Part shown: in pieces, positions 15,688 to 26,200 of the stretch
Position numbering within the stretch: position 1 is the stretch's first letter
How the letters are laid out: every line of letters starts with the position of its first letter
Assembly (NCBI RefSeq): GCF_039543385.1
Contig: NZ_BAABJQ010000002.1
Location: 62,001-126,000, forward strand
Direction: 5' to 3'
Origin: Rugosimonospora acidiphila
Lineage (GTDB): Bacteria > Actinomycetota > Actinomycetes > Mycobacteriales > Micromonosporaceae
Length of the DNA: 64,000 bases
The notes under the pieces: generated by a model
What the model saw: the letters and a program-made list of their open reading frames with translations, nothing else
Database searches by the model: none
What the model was told of the DNA's origin: nothing
Position numbers and translations under genes: made by a program

Positions 15688-16271
15688 TGCGGCGCCGTTT
15701 CGATCGTGCGGATTACGCGGGCGGGGTTGCCGACCGCGACCACGTTCGCCGGCAGGCTGCGGGTGACCACCGCGCCGGCGCCGACGACGGTGTTGTCCCC
15801 GATGGTGACGCCGGCCAGGACGATCGCCCCGCTGCCGAGCCAGACATTGTCGCCGATGACGATCGGCTTCGCGGCCTCCCACTTGGCCCGGCGTGGCTCC
15901 GGATCCACCGGGTGTGTCGGGGTGAGCAGCTGCACGTTCGTGCCGATCTGCACGTCGTCGCCGATGGTGATCGGTGCGACGTCGAGTGCGACGAGGCCGA
16001 AGTTCGCGAACGATCGGGCGCCGATGCGCAGGTTGCTGCCGTAGTCGACCCGGATCGGCGGCCGGATCTCGGTGCCCTCGCCGAGGGCGCCGAGCAGTTG
16101 GGTGAGCAGTGCCCGTCGCCCCTGCGCGTCCCGGGCCGGCGCCGCGTTGAACGCCTCCATCAACTCCGCCGCACGCAGCATGTGCTCGGCCAGTTCTGGG
16201 TCGTCGGCGAGGTACAGGTCGCCCGCGAGCATCCGCTCCCGCATCGAGCGGTCATCTCGATCAGAGGTCAT
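15684..16271 (-). CDS. Maltose O-acetyltransferase-type (Maa/NodL/LacA) acetyltransferase
   Basis: 195-residue left-handed beta-helix acetyltransferase. The hexapeptide repeats are clear (ITIGDDVQIGTNVQLLTPTH, IVIGDNVWLGSGAIVLAGVT, IGDNTVVGAGAVVTRSL), and the catalytic histidine is in LLTPTHPVDPEPR. The N-terminal Mac domain (MRERMLAGDLYLADDPEL) identifies the sugar O-acetyltransferase group, which moves acetyl from acetyl-CoA to a sugar hydroxyl. The ATG at 16271 is preceded by TACTGT at the leaderless distance (16279-16284), inside a GTAC-N4-GTAC dyad at 16273-16284 that could be an operator for the coupled TetR regulator (weak). Confidence 0.88.
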   Translation of the reverse strand: MTSDRDDRSMRERMLAGDLYLADDPELAEHMLRAAELMEAFNAAPARDAQGRRALLTQLLGALGEGTEIRPPIRVDYGSNLRIGARSFANFGLVALDVAPITIGDDVQIGTNVQLLTPTHPVDPEPRRAKWEAAKPIVIGDNVWLGSGAIVLAGVTIGDNTVVGAGAVVTRSLPANVVAVGNPARVIRTIETAPQ

Positions 16272-16447
16272 ATGTACGACAGTACGCAGCGGTCGGCGCC
16301 GGCCAGTTCGACGCCGGATCGCGCCCCGGGACGCGCCCGGCACGGACCCGGACACGATCGGGTGACGGGGCGGTAAAAGGCGACTGGGCCCGGGTGCGTT
16401 CCGGCACGGTGGAGCCGCCCTACTGTTAGCTCGCCATCATCGGGATA

Positions 16448-17005
16448 ATGAAGATAGTTCGGACGATCGCTTCCATCGTGACACTCACCGTGCTCGCGGC
16501 CCTCGTCGGCACGGCCATCGCAGTGCCCGCCGAGCCGGCAGTCGTCGATACCTCCACCATCTCGATCCTCGCTGCCGGCACACTGTCGATCACGGCGCCC
16601 GCCAACGTCAATCTCGGCTCGACCCGTGCCAGCGGCACACTTACCGGCTCGCTCGGCACCGTTACGGTCTCCGACACCCGAGGCAACCTGGTCGCCGCCT
16701 GGACCGCGACCGTCAGCAGCACCGACTTCACCACCGGCCCCGCCACCCCGGCCGCGACGATCGGCAAGGCCAACATCCGCTACTGGTCCGGCACCGCCAC
16801 CGCGACCAGCGGCGTCGGCGTGTTCATCGCCGGACAGGGCACGGCCTCCAGTGCCGTGGTGCTGTCGACCACTCGCACCGCGTTCAACCTGACCGCGGGC
16901 GTCGGGAACAACTCGGCCTCCTGGAAACCGACCGTCATCGTCACCGTCCCGGCCACGGCGCTCTCCGGTACCTATACCGGGACCATCACCCATTCGGTCG
17001 CCTGA
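16448..17005 (+). CDS. Small secreted protein, WxL-like beta-sandwich
   Basis: 185-residue exported protein. The signal peptide spans about residues 1-26 (MKIVRTIASIVTLTVLAALV). The mature part is rich in Ser, Thr, Ala and Gly, lacks cysteines, and reads as a string of beta strands (LSITAPANVNLGS, SLGTVTVSDTRGN, WTATVSSTDF) ending in VTVPATALSGTYTGTITHSV. This layout resembles WxL/Spore-coat-like beta-sandwich domains of Gram-positive surface proteins, although the WxL motif is not strict. TACTGT at 16421-16426 may be the -10. It likely associates with the cell envelope. Confidence 0.75.
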   Translation: MKIVRTIASIVTLTVLAALVGTAIAVPAEPAVVDTSTISILAAGTLSITAPANVNLGSTRASGTLTGSLGTVTVSDTRGNLVAAWTATVSSTDFTTGPATPAATIGKANIRYWSGTATATSGVGVFIAGQGTASSAVVLSTTRTAFNLTAGVGNNSASWKPTVIVTVPATALSGTYTGTITHSVA

Positions 17006-17045
17006 CCGGACCCAGTTCCGAGACTCCGGCCGCGACCTGGTCGGG

Positions 17046-17077
17046 GGGTCCGGGCGGGGTGTCCCCCGCCCGGACCC
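17046..17077. terminator. Bidirectional hairpin terminator
   Basis: A perfect 14-base stem (17046-17059 with 17064-17077) with a four-base loop sits between two converging stops (17005 plus, 17085 minus) and can serve both genes. Confidence 0.8.
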
Positions 17078-17084
17078 TCACTCA

Positions 17085-19748
17085 TCAGCCCTGGGTAGCG
17101 GTGGTCGGGGGCGCCGGCAGGGTCTGCGCCGTGAAGCCCGTCCGAGCCGGGCCGGCGACCCTGGCCGCCTGTGCCCCCACGCCCGTCGAGCGCGCCTCGT
17201 AGATGCGCGTGTCGTTGTTGTCGTTGCGGAACACGAACGCCCAGGTGGGGTCGGTCCCGGTGGAGTACTGGAAGACCGTCGGGTCGGTCGCCGCGACATC
17301 ACCCACCGTGCTGACGCTCACCCAGTCCCGCCACTCTCCCGAGCCCTGGATGGTCTCGCCGGTGCTCCAGATCGCACCGTCGGCACCCCGGGCGACCAGC
17401 TCGGTCTTACCGGTTGACGGGCTCAGCAATGCGGCCGGCGGCCCGGCCGCGGTAAACGTGCCGATCGTGTCCCAGGTCTCCGGGAACGCGCCGGTGGCAT
17501 CCTGCTTCACGGTCTGGATCGAGCCGTCGGCCGCCCGCGCGAAGATGGCCAACCGGTTGCCCGGGTAGGCGATGACCGAGGGCTGGCCGGTGAAGCCGGA
17601 GCCGGCCAGCGTGGTGCAGCCGGACGTGGTGCGGTTGCTCGCGTACAGAACGGTGGTCACCGCCCCGGACGGGGTCAGCGCGAACACCTGGAGCCCGCTG
17701 GCGACCGGCACCACCACGGGGGTACCGGACAGGCCGCCGACCCCGAGGCTGACCCAGGAGGCGTACCCGCCGTTGGCCGCCTTCTCCGGCAGCGCCCACA
17801 GCACGCCGCTCGCGTCGACCGCGAAGGCGACCAGGGTGCCGTCGGTCTGGCGGGCGATCGCCGGCTCCGAGGCCATCGGGCCGGCCGGGTCGCTCCAGGC
17901 ACCCCAGACCGCCGGGTCGTTGCTGGTCTCGGTGTTCACCGCGATGGTGCCGTCGGCGTTGTGGGCCACCACGGCCAGCTTGCCGTCGGCCTGTCCGGCC
18001 AGCGACGGAGTGCCGGTGAGCGCCAGCGTGCCGGAGATGACCGTCCACTGCACCGACAGCACGTTGTTCGGGTCGGTCTGGTGGCCGTGCAGCAGCCAGC
18101 CGACGTTGTTGGTGTAGGCGTACTCGATGGTGCCCGCCGATCCCCCGTTCGCGGGCGCCTGCATGGCGACCGTCGGGGTGAACTTCTGCAGATCCACCGC
18201 CGCGGCCTCGCGCGGCGCCAGGTTGGTCAGCGCCACCACGTTGCCGGAGGCCGGCGTGCCGCTCCCCGCCTCACCGGACGCGCCGACGGCCGCTTCCGCC
18301 TTGCCGTCCCCGGTGATGTCGCCGAGCGCGACCCCGGCGCCGAACGCGTCACCGGTCTCGTTGCCCTCGCTCACGTCGGTCTGCCCCAGGCGCCGGCCGA
18401 GGTTGAGGCTGCGGGTCGAGCCGGTCTGCCGCGGGCCACCGCCGAACAGGTACGCGTCGCCCGCGCCGGTCGCCGTCCCGTACGACTTGCCGGGCGCGCC
18501 GATCAGCAGGTCCGCGTACCCGTCCTTGTCCACGTCCCCGGTCGCCAGCGAGGCGCCGAACTTGTCACCGGCCCCGATCACCTCACCGGTGTACGACTCA
18601 TCCAGCGTGTACCCGGCGGCGACCTGCGAGGACGCGCCGGGGAAGATGGCGATCGAGCCGCCGGCCGGCGCGGTGGCCGGAGCCTCGCCGGGGATGCCGA
18701 CCGCGATGTCGGCGAAGCCGTCCTTGTCGAAGTTGCCGACGGCCACCGCAGTGCCGAACGCGTCGCCGGTCTCGCTGGCGCCGCCGTCGCTGCCCTGGCT
18801 GCGGCCGAATCCGGCGCCCTTGCCGCCGCTGGCGCCGGGGATCACGTAGATCGCGCCGCTGCCGGCCGGCTCGTCGCCGGGTGCCTCGCCGGGGGTCCCG
18901 ACCACCAGGTCTGCGTGGCTGTCCCCGGTCACGTTCCCGATCGCCAGGGAGGTGCCGAACTTGTCACCGGCCTCGTTCGTGCCCTGCGCATCGGACTGGT
19001 CGACCCCCCAGCCACGCACGACGCCGGTCGACGATCCCTTGTAGACGGATGCCGATCCACTGTGGACGGTACCGCCGCCGGGCGCCTCACCCGGTGCCCC
19101 GATGGCCAGGTCGGCGTACCCGTCACCGTTGAGGTCACCGGCCGCGAGCGCGGAACCAAAGGCGTCCCCCGCCTCGTCGCTGGCACCGCCGGTGGTCTGG
19201 CCGTAGAAGGTTCCGGTGTTCAGGCCGCTCGCCGAGCCGGGGAAGACGGCGACAGCGCCGGAGCCGGTCGCGGTGCCGACCGCCTCGCCGGGGATGCCCA
19301 CGGCCAGGTCGACGTACCCGTCCTTGTTGAAGTCGCCGGCGGCCAGCGCCGCGCCGAACTTGTCACCGGCCTCGTTGCCGGCGCCGATGTTGGTCTGGGT
19401 GAGCCGCTTACCGGTGGTCGACAGCCCGGCGGCCGAACCGTTGAACACCGTGACCGTGCCGGAGGCCGCGCTGCCCACCTTGTCGGCTGGCGCGCCGACG
19501 GCCACGTCGGCGAAGCCGTCCTTGTTGAAGTCGGCGACCACGACCGCCGACCCGAACTTCGCCCCGGCAACGTCGGCGCCGCCCGTGGCGGCGGCGGGGT
19601 ACACGATGTGGTGTGTGTACAGGTCGGGCGCGACGCACGCGGTGGCGGCGTCGGCCGGCGACGGCGCCACACCGGCGACCACGAAGGCGGTCGCTGCGGC
19701 GGCCACCGAGGCCGTACTGAGCAGGCGGATTAACTGACGATGAGCCAT
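17085..19748 (-). CDS. Secreted FG-GAP (integrin-like) repeat protein with C-terminal lectin-like propeller
   Basis: 887-residue exported protein. After a signal peptide (1-34, ending SPADAA) come about seven FG-GAP units, each with a calcium-binding loop of the type DFNKDGFADVAVG, the integrin-alpha propeller pattern. From about residue 480 the sequence changes to repeats resembling PLL-type lectin propellers or a sialidase-like fold (WTVISGTLALTGTPSLAGQADGKLAVV; NRLAIFARAADGSIQTVKQD). The ATG at 19748 follows AAAGGG. It lies 88 bases downstream of the toxin immunity gene with a hairpin between, so it may be partly cotranscribed. Similar FG-GAP proteins often sit near Rhs genes in actinomycetes. 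The likely role is extracellular binding of glycans or protein. Confidence 0.88.
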   Translation of the reverse strand: MAHRQLIRLLSTASVAAAATAFVVAGVAPSPADAATACVAPDLYTHHIVYPAAATGGADVAGAKFGSAVVVADFNKDGFADVAVGAPADKVGSAASGTVTVFNGSAAGLSTTGKRLTQTNIGAGNEAGDKFGAALAAGDFNKDGYVDLAVGIPGEAVGTATGSGAVAVFPGSASGLNTGTFYGQTTGGASDEAGDAFGSALAAGDLNGDGYADLAIGAPGEAPGGGTVHSGSASVYKGSSTGVVRGWGVDQSDAQGTNEAGDKFGTSLAIGNVTGDSHADLVVGTPGEAPGDEPAGSGAIYVIPGASGGKGAGFGRSQGSDGGASETGDAFGTAVAVGNFDKDGFADIAVGIPGEAPATAPAGGSIAIFPGASSQVAAGYTLDESYTGEVIGAGDKFGASLATGDVDKDGYADLLIGAPGKSYGTATGAGDAYLFGGGPRQTGSTRSLNLGRRLGQTDVSEGNETGDAFGAGVALGDITGDGKAEAAVGASGEAGSGTPASGNVVALTNLAPREAAAVDLQKFTPTVAMQAPANGGSAGTIEYAYTNNVGWLLHGHQTDPNNVLSVQWTVISGTLALTGTPSLAGQADGKLAVVAHNADGTIAVNTETSNDPAVWGAWSDPAGPMASEPAIARQTDGTLVAFAVDASGVLWALPEKAANGGYASWVSLGVGGLSGTPVVVPVASGLQVFALTPSGAVTTVLYASNRTTSGCTTLAGSGFTGQPSVIAYPGNRLAIFARAADGSIQTVKQDATGAFPETWDTIGTFTAAGPPAALLSPSTGKTELVARGADGAIWSTGETIQGSGEWRDWVSVSTVGDVAATDPTVFQYSTGTDPTWAFVFRNDNNDTRIYEARSTGVGAQAARVAGPARTGFTAQTLPAPPTTATQG

Positions 19749-19770
19749 GGCGCCCTTTCCCCGATATGTT

Positions 19771-19792
19771 GCCCGTCGCGGACGCGACGGGC
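19771..19792 (-). terminator. Hairpin between immunity gene and FG-GAP gene
   Basis: Perfect nine-base stem (19771-19779 with 19784-19792) and GGAC-type loop, located between the immunity stop at 19837 and the FG-GAP start at 19748. It could terminate or attenuate read-through from the toxin operon. Confidence 0.45.
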
Positions 19793-19836
19793 ACGTTGAC
19801 CGCGCCGGCAGGTTTCGACGCCGGCACGGCAGCGTG

Positions 19837-20247
19837 CTAGTCGAACCCGACCAGGTTGGGTTGAAGCATCTCCGGATCGTCGGCGTGGAACACACGCAGT
19901 AACCCGTTCCTCACCCGCCCGATATCCTCGGCGCCCAGCTGCAGTTCCAGCACCACCCGGGCGGGCAGCCTGAGTACCTCGCGAGCCTCGTCGGTGAGGT
20001 CCACCTCCACCGATGAGTCCCGCCAGGTCACCGTCCGCACTCCGCCGTAGTAGGTGCGATGGTCGGCGGTAACCACGCAGTAGGGCGGCGATCCGGCCCG
20101 CCCGTCCCCGTAAATTCCGCCGACTCCTCGCTGAAACTCCAGGCCAGAGACGTCGCCGTTGGCCTCTTCCCGGAACAAGGCCAGCGCGTAGTAGTCGCCG
20201 CGCGCGCTGGACTCTTCCTCCTGAATCTGGTTTGCCGAAAGGTTCAT
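19837..20247 (-). CDS. Putative immunity protein (Imm10-like) for the Rhs toxin
   Basis: 136-residue cytoplasmic, acidic protein, no signal peptide. It follows the Rhs toxin stop by only 16 bases on the same strand, the classic place for an immunity gene. The pattern YYALALFREEANGDVSGLEF, then YYGGVRTVTW, a run of hydrophobic strands (VEVDLTDEAREVL, RVVLELQL) and a final LLRVF resembles the Imm10 family, which accompanies several polymorphic toxins. The ATG at 20247 has GGGAG six bases upstream. It should bind and neutralise the C-terminal toxin domain. The family assignment is from pattern memory; the immunity role rests on context. Confidence 0.7.
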   Translation of the reverse strand: MNLSANQIQEEESSARGDYYALALFREEANGDVSGLEFQRGVGGIYGDGRAGSPPYCVVTADHRTYYGGVRTVTWRDSSVEVDLTDEAREVLRLPARVVLELQLGAEDIGRVRNGLLRVFHADDPEMLQPNLVGFD

Positions 20248-20263
20248 CTGTGACTCCCAACCA

Positions 20264-23200
20264 TCATTTCGGCCAGGTGCCGCTCGGCCCGTGGTACTGG
20301 ATGTCGGCACCCATGCCCTCGATGAACTCGCTCATCAAGTTCTTACACCGGCCGCACGGATCCAGCTCGCCCCACAGGTGCAGCGTGTCGCCCTCCTCGA
20401 CCGGTACGTCAGCATGCAGCCCGAAGTACGGATCGTTGGGAATATTTTGTTTCGCCGGCAGCCCGAACATTCGCATCAGCCGGTTTTCGGTGTTCGTGAC
20501 GGCCTGTCGGTTCCAGCCGCCCGGGACCTGGCTCTCCTCGGGCGTGGTGTTGCCACTCCACAGGCTGCCGGACACCTTGGAATTCCCTTCGGCGTCCCGC
20601 AGGTCGTAGGTCAGCCGGTGGCCGGCGTCCTTCGGAACGAACGTCGCGCAGTTGTGGACGAGGACCGGGGTGTCGCCAGCGAGTACGTAATAGGTGTGGA
20701 CACCGTCGATCGTGAGGTTGTAGACCGTGGTGGTCAGCGTGTACGCGTCGGTGGAGACCACCGACGCGTCGGTGTCGTTCTGGCCCTCCAGCCGCTGCCC
20801 GGGGGTCAGCGAGTAGGCGTCCTCCCAGTGCCCGCCCGCCGTCGGGTCGTGGCTGATCGGCTGGCCCCGGTCGTCCACCCAGAACGGGTGGTTGGCGGTG
20901 GCGATGACGAAACCGTTCGCGTGCTGGCCACCGGCGCCGGTCGCGGCCGCGCTGGCCGCCACCGTCCCGGCCGAACCCCCGGCGCCCACGCCGGACACGG
21001 CTGCGACCGCGATCGAGACGAGGCTCTTCTTGCCGGTACCGGTGATGACATCGGTGACCGGCTGGACCGAGGTCTTCCCGGTGGTCGGGTCGGTGGCGAT
21101 CACCTTGTCGCCGATCCGCACGTCCTCGATCCGCCGGTGGCTGCCGTCGGCCATCAGCACCTCGGTGCCGGCCGCGAAGCTGTTCCCGCCGCAGACGCCG
21201 CTCGCCAGCTTGCCCGCGCCGTGCAGCAGGCCGCCGGTGGCGGCGCCCACCACGCCCTGTTCGAGGACTTCCCCGGCATTGATGTGGCCGGTGGTCAGCA
21301 GCTGGGTGGTGGCGTCGCTGCCGGCCGCGGCCAGGCCGCCGCCGAGCATCGCCACGGCGAAGCCGCCGCCGAGGCCCCCGGTCGCCGCGGCGATCGCGCC
21401 GCCGACCCCACCGGCCACCGCACCGATGGCCGCGCAGCCGGCGATCGAGTGGCCCGGTGGACAGTTCATCGCGTTGGCCACGGCGCCGCCGACCGCGCCG
21501 GCCAGCGCCGCGCAGCCGACCGCGCCGACGCCGGTCCAACCGATGGCCACGCCACAGCCGATGCCGACCAGCGCGCCGGCCGCGATGCCGGCGATCTCGC
21601 CGGCGTGCTCCTGGGCGAACTCGGACACCGCCTGCGCCGCGGTGTCGACGGCCTGCACCACGACGCCGGCCGCCTGCACCGCCTGCTGGTAGATCACCTT
21701 GACGGACTTGGCGACATCCTGAACGACGTCCCGCACGGTGGACACCACCGAGGCGGCCACGTGGGCCGAGGCGGAGACCACCTTCTTCAGCCCGGAGTAG
21801 ATGGGCTTGACCGCGGCGGCCAGCGCCGGCAACGGGTTGTGGTCGGCCGCCCACTTGGCCGCGCTCTTGGCGACCGCGGTGACGTGTTTCGCGGCCGCGA
21901 GCGCCGCGGCCTTCGCCTGGGCTGCTTTCTGGGCCGCCCATTGGGCGGCGGCGGCGGCCTTGTTGTAGACCCACTTGGCGGCCGAGACCACCTTGCTCGC
22001 CACGTATTTGACCGCGGCCTTGGCCTTGTCGTAGACCCACTTCGCGGCCGAGGAGATGGCGTGCGCGACCGTCTTGACGGCCGACCAGGCGTAGTTGGCC
22101 ACCGTGACGGCCGCGTGGTAGACGGTGCTCGCGGCCTTCTTCACCGTCGAGGTGACGGCGTGCGCGGCCTTGTGGCACCAGCCGCAGGAGGGCCAGTGGC
22201 CGTCCGGGTCGGTCTCGTCCATCGGGTCGCCGGCCGCGTAGGTGTAGCGGTTGGCCAGGATGGAATCGCCGGAGGTGTAGTCGACGTCGTCACGGGAGTC
22301 GAAGGTGCCGCTGCTCGGGTCGTACCAGCGGGCGCCCATGTTTACCTGATCGGTGTCCGGGTCGGTCCACTCCCCCTGGTACCCGAGGTTGCCGTCGCTG
22401 CCGTCGGTGGCGATGACGTTGCCGTACGGGTCGTACGCGGTGGACGAGGACAGGCCGCTCAGCGTGGTGTCGTCCGGGTCGAAGCCGCCGACCACGTCGC
22501 CGTGCTGGTCGGTGACTGCCAGCTGATCCTGCTGATCCTGCTGGCCCTGACCGATCGCGAGCAGTTCGTCGAGGGCGCCGTAGGCGTAGTCGGTGGTGCC
22601 GTCGGAGACCGGCTGGTCGTCCTGGCCCGCGTAGTCGAACGTGGTGTCGTTGCGGGTGGCCAGCCGATCCAGGCCGTCATAGCTGTAGCCGTTGCCGTCG
22701 TCTGAGATGAGCCGGTCGAAGGCGTCGAACGAAAAGTCCTCGGTGTACCCGGAGCTGGTCCGGGAGGTGAGGTCGCCGCGGGCGTCGTAGTCGTAGGAGT
22801 ATTCGCCGTCGGAGAGCACCCGGTCGCGCTGGTCGTACGTGGCGGTCTTGTCGCCGGCACGGGTGCGGTTGCCGGACGCGTCCCAGTCGTACTGGGTGGT
22901 GCCGGCGCTGCCGTTGGTCCACGAGGTCAACCGGCCGGCGTAGTCGTACCCGTACGTGTTCTGGGCGGCGCCCGCCGTACCGGCGGTGGTCTTGCTGGTC
23001 AGATCGTCGTTCGAGTCGTACCCGTACCCGATCGACGACACCGTCTGATCGGCGCCGTTGCGCAGGGTGTCCGAGTCGGTGCGCCCGAAATCGTCGTACC
23101 CGTAGGTGCGCACCCGGCCGGCGCCGTAGTCCACGGTGGACAGTTGCCCGGACGCGTCGTACCCGAGGGTCTGGGTCACTCCGGTCAGGCCGTCGGTCTC

Positions 23201-26200
23201 GGTGTTCAGGCGTCCGTTGAGATAGCCGAAGGTGGCGGTGCCGGCCGCGTCCGTGCGGCTGGTCACCTGGCCGTCGCCGTCGTAGCCGAAGCTGGCCGTG
23301 CCGGACGGGCCGGCCGCGCTCAGCATCAGCCCGCGGTCGTCATAGGTGTAGGTGTCGGTGCCGCCGGGCGCGCTGGCCTTGGTCAGCCGGCCGGCCAGGT
23401 CGTAGTCGAGTGCCCGGTCCGTGGTTTGCGCCTCGGCGCCGGTACCGGTCTCGGCGGTCAGTCGGTCGGCCGCGTCGAAGGTCCGCTGGTCGGTGACGCC
23501 GCCCGGTGCGGTCATCGCGACCGGGTTGCCGTTGGCGTCATAGGTCGCCGTCCAGGTGCGGTCGGCCAGCGCCGGCTGGGTGTCGGTGGCCGGTTCGATG
23601 ACCGCCTGCGGCAGGCCCAGGCTGTTGAAGGTGTAGATGGTCGAGTTCTGGCGCCCGTCGGTGTAGCGGGTACGCTCGCCGGCCGCGTCGTACCCGAAGC
23701 TGGTGGTGATCGACGAGCTGTCGGTCACCGGCTCGGTCTGGCTGGTCAGCTGGTCGAGCGCGTCGTAGGTGTAGGTGGTGTCGTGCTTCTGCGGGTCGGT
23801 CGCGGTGGTCAGGTTGCCGGCCTGGTCGTACCCGTAGTGCTCGGTGCGCAGGACGTTGCCCTGAGCGTCGAGGTCCGAGTCGCTGCTCAGCAGGCCGAAA
23901 CCGTCGTACACGCTCTGCGAGGTGCGGCCCATTCCGTCGGTCTGGCGCACCTGCCGGCCGTCGAAGTCGTACCCGTACTGGGTGACCACGTGGGACGGGT
24001 CGGTGCTGCGGGTCAGCTCGCCGGCCTTGTCGTACTCGCTGGTGGTGGTCGCTCCGGTCGGGGAGACGACCGAGGTGGCGTCGCCGGCGTCGTCGTAGGT
24101 GTATCGGGTGGTGAGGTTGACCGCGGTCGGCTTGCGCTCAACCTCGGTGAGGGTGACCGGGCGATCCAGGTCGTCGTAGGTGGTCTCGACGCGCGCCCCG
24201 GTCGGGTCGGTCACCGACAGCACGTCGCCGGTGCGCGTGTAGGTGTAGTGCCACACGGCGCGGTCGTCGTTGGTGGCGCTCGGCTCGTCCTGGGTGACCA
24301 TCCGGTTGAGCCGGTCGTAGGTGTACTTGGTGACGTTGCCGCGCGGGTCCTTGGACTCGGTGACGTTGCCCAGCGCGTCGTACTGGCTGGACGAGACCGG
24401 CGTGATGGTGGAGCCGGCCGGCAGCTTGTACGGGGGCTCGGTGACCGAGGTCTGGCGGCCCAGCGCGTCGTAGCCCACCCGGGTGACGTTGCCGAGTTCG
24501 TCCTGCGTTTCGACCGGCTCGTCGAAGGTGTCGTACCCGGTCAGCTGGGTCGGATTGGTGGTGACCGGCGCTTGGCCGTCGTGCTCGGTGGCCACCGCGG
24601 GCATGGTCACCGTGGTCGGCCGGTTGAGCGCGTCGTACTGGTAGGTGGTGGTGTACTGGGTCGGATCGGCGCCGGAGACGTTGCCCCGCGGGTCGACGGT
24701 GGAGGTGAGCAGACCCCGGGGGTCGTAGTTGTAGGTGGTGACCCGGGTCGCGCCGCCCGCGGTCTGGGTCTGCCGGGTCTGGTTGCCGGACAGGTCGTAG
24801 TTGTAGTCGACGACCTCCGGGGTGGCCGACACCGCCCACGGTACGTTCGAGGGGTTGCCCGAGGTCCGGACCTCGGTGACGTTGCCGTCCTGGTCGTAGG
24901 TGAAGGCCGTGGCGCGGGACAGGCCGCCGGGGTCGACCACGGTGCTGGCCACCTGGCCGTTTGCCCCGTAGGTGGACGCCGTGGTGACGCTGCCGTTGCC
25001 GGTGACCTGCTGGGTGGGGTTGCCCGCGGCGTCGTAGGAATCGGACTCCACCACGTAGTCCCTGGTGCTGCCGTCCGGGTTGTGCATCCCCTTGAGGGTG
25101 ATGGACTTGAGCAGGTCGTCGTCGTAGTAGGCGTACTCCAGGTGGTGGCCCATCGCGTCGGTGTCGCTGACCATCCGGCCGGCGAAGTCGTACGCGTAGG
25201 AGTGCAGCACCAGTTCGTCGCCCGGCCCCGCGTCGCCGGCACCGTCCGGGTCGTCGTGCCAGTCGCGCAGCCGGATCTCGGCGATCATGTTGCGCGCGGT
25301 GTACCCGTACTCGTACTCGTTGCCGTTGGCGTCCACCATGGACGTGCGGTTGCCGAAGTCGTCGTACCCGTAGCTGGTCTCGTTGCCCAGCGCGTCGGTG
25401 ACGCGGACGAGGCGGTCGTGGTCGTCGTAGTCGTAGGTGGTGGTGCGGGTCGGGTCGCCGCCGAGCAGGTCGGCGACGTCCGTCCTGGTGAGGTTCCCGT
25501 CGGCGTCGTAGGTGTTGGTGGTGCGGCCCTGGTGCTGCACGTTGGTGACCACGTCGGTGGTGGGTGGCTCGGTCGTGCTTACCAGTCGCGACAACGCGTC
25601 ATAGGTGTAGGTGGTGGTGACGCCCGACGGGGTGGCGCTGGACACCTCGGTCTCGCTGACCTTGCGGCCGAGGGCGTCGTAGGTGAACGTGGTCGTCAGC
25701 CCCGACGGGTCGACGGACTGGGCCAGGTCGCCGTTGGCGTAGTAGCTGTACTTGGTGATCGCATTGCGCGGATCGGTGCTCTTGAGCAGCAGGCCCGGTG
25801 GCATCGCGCCGCCACCGTAGGCGGCCTCGGCGCCGGTGGTGAAGGTGTTGAAGGTGGTTCCGTTGTCCGGGTTGGTCTGGGTGGCCACCTCACCGGTCGA
25901 GCTGTAGGTGTACGAGGTGCGGTAGGTGTTATCGGTGGCGCTGGCCGAACGGGCGTCCCTGGTCTGGATCGGCACGTCGTTGCGCGGGTCGAACGGGCTG
26001 GTGACCGTGGGGTAGGTGTTGTACGAGGTCTGGCACTGCGACGGTGTCGTCCTCGTCCGGCACGTCGTGGTGGAGGTGACGTTGCCGCGGGCGTCGTAGG
26101 TCATGGTGACCGTGTCGCCGTTCTCGTTCGTCACCTGGTTCTGGAAACCGTTGGCGTCGTAGCCGAACGTGCGGATCGCCATGCCGTCGAGGTCGTGCCC

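Noticed and set aside
17961..19733. A 590-codon plus-strand frame opposite the FG-GAP gene
   Set aside because: Antisense shadow of repeated coding sequence; no recognisable protein.
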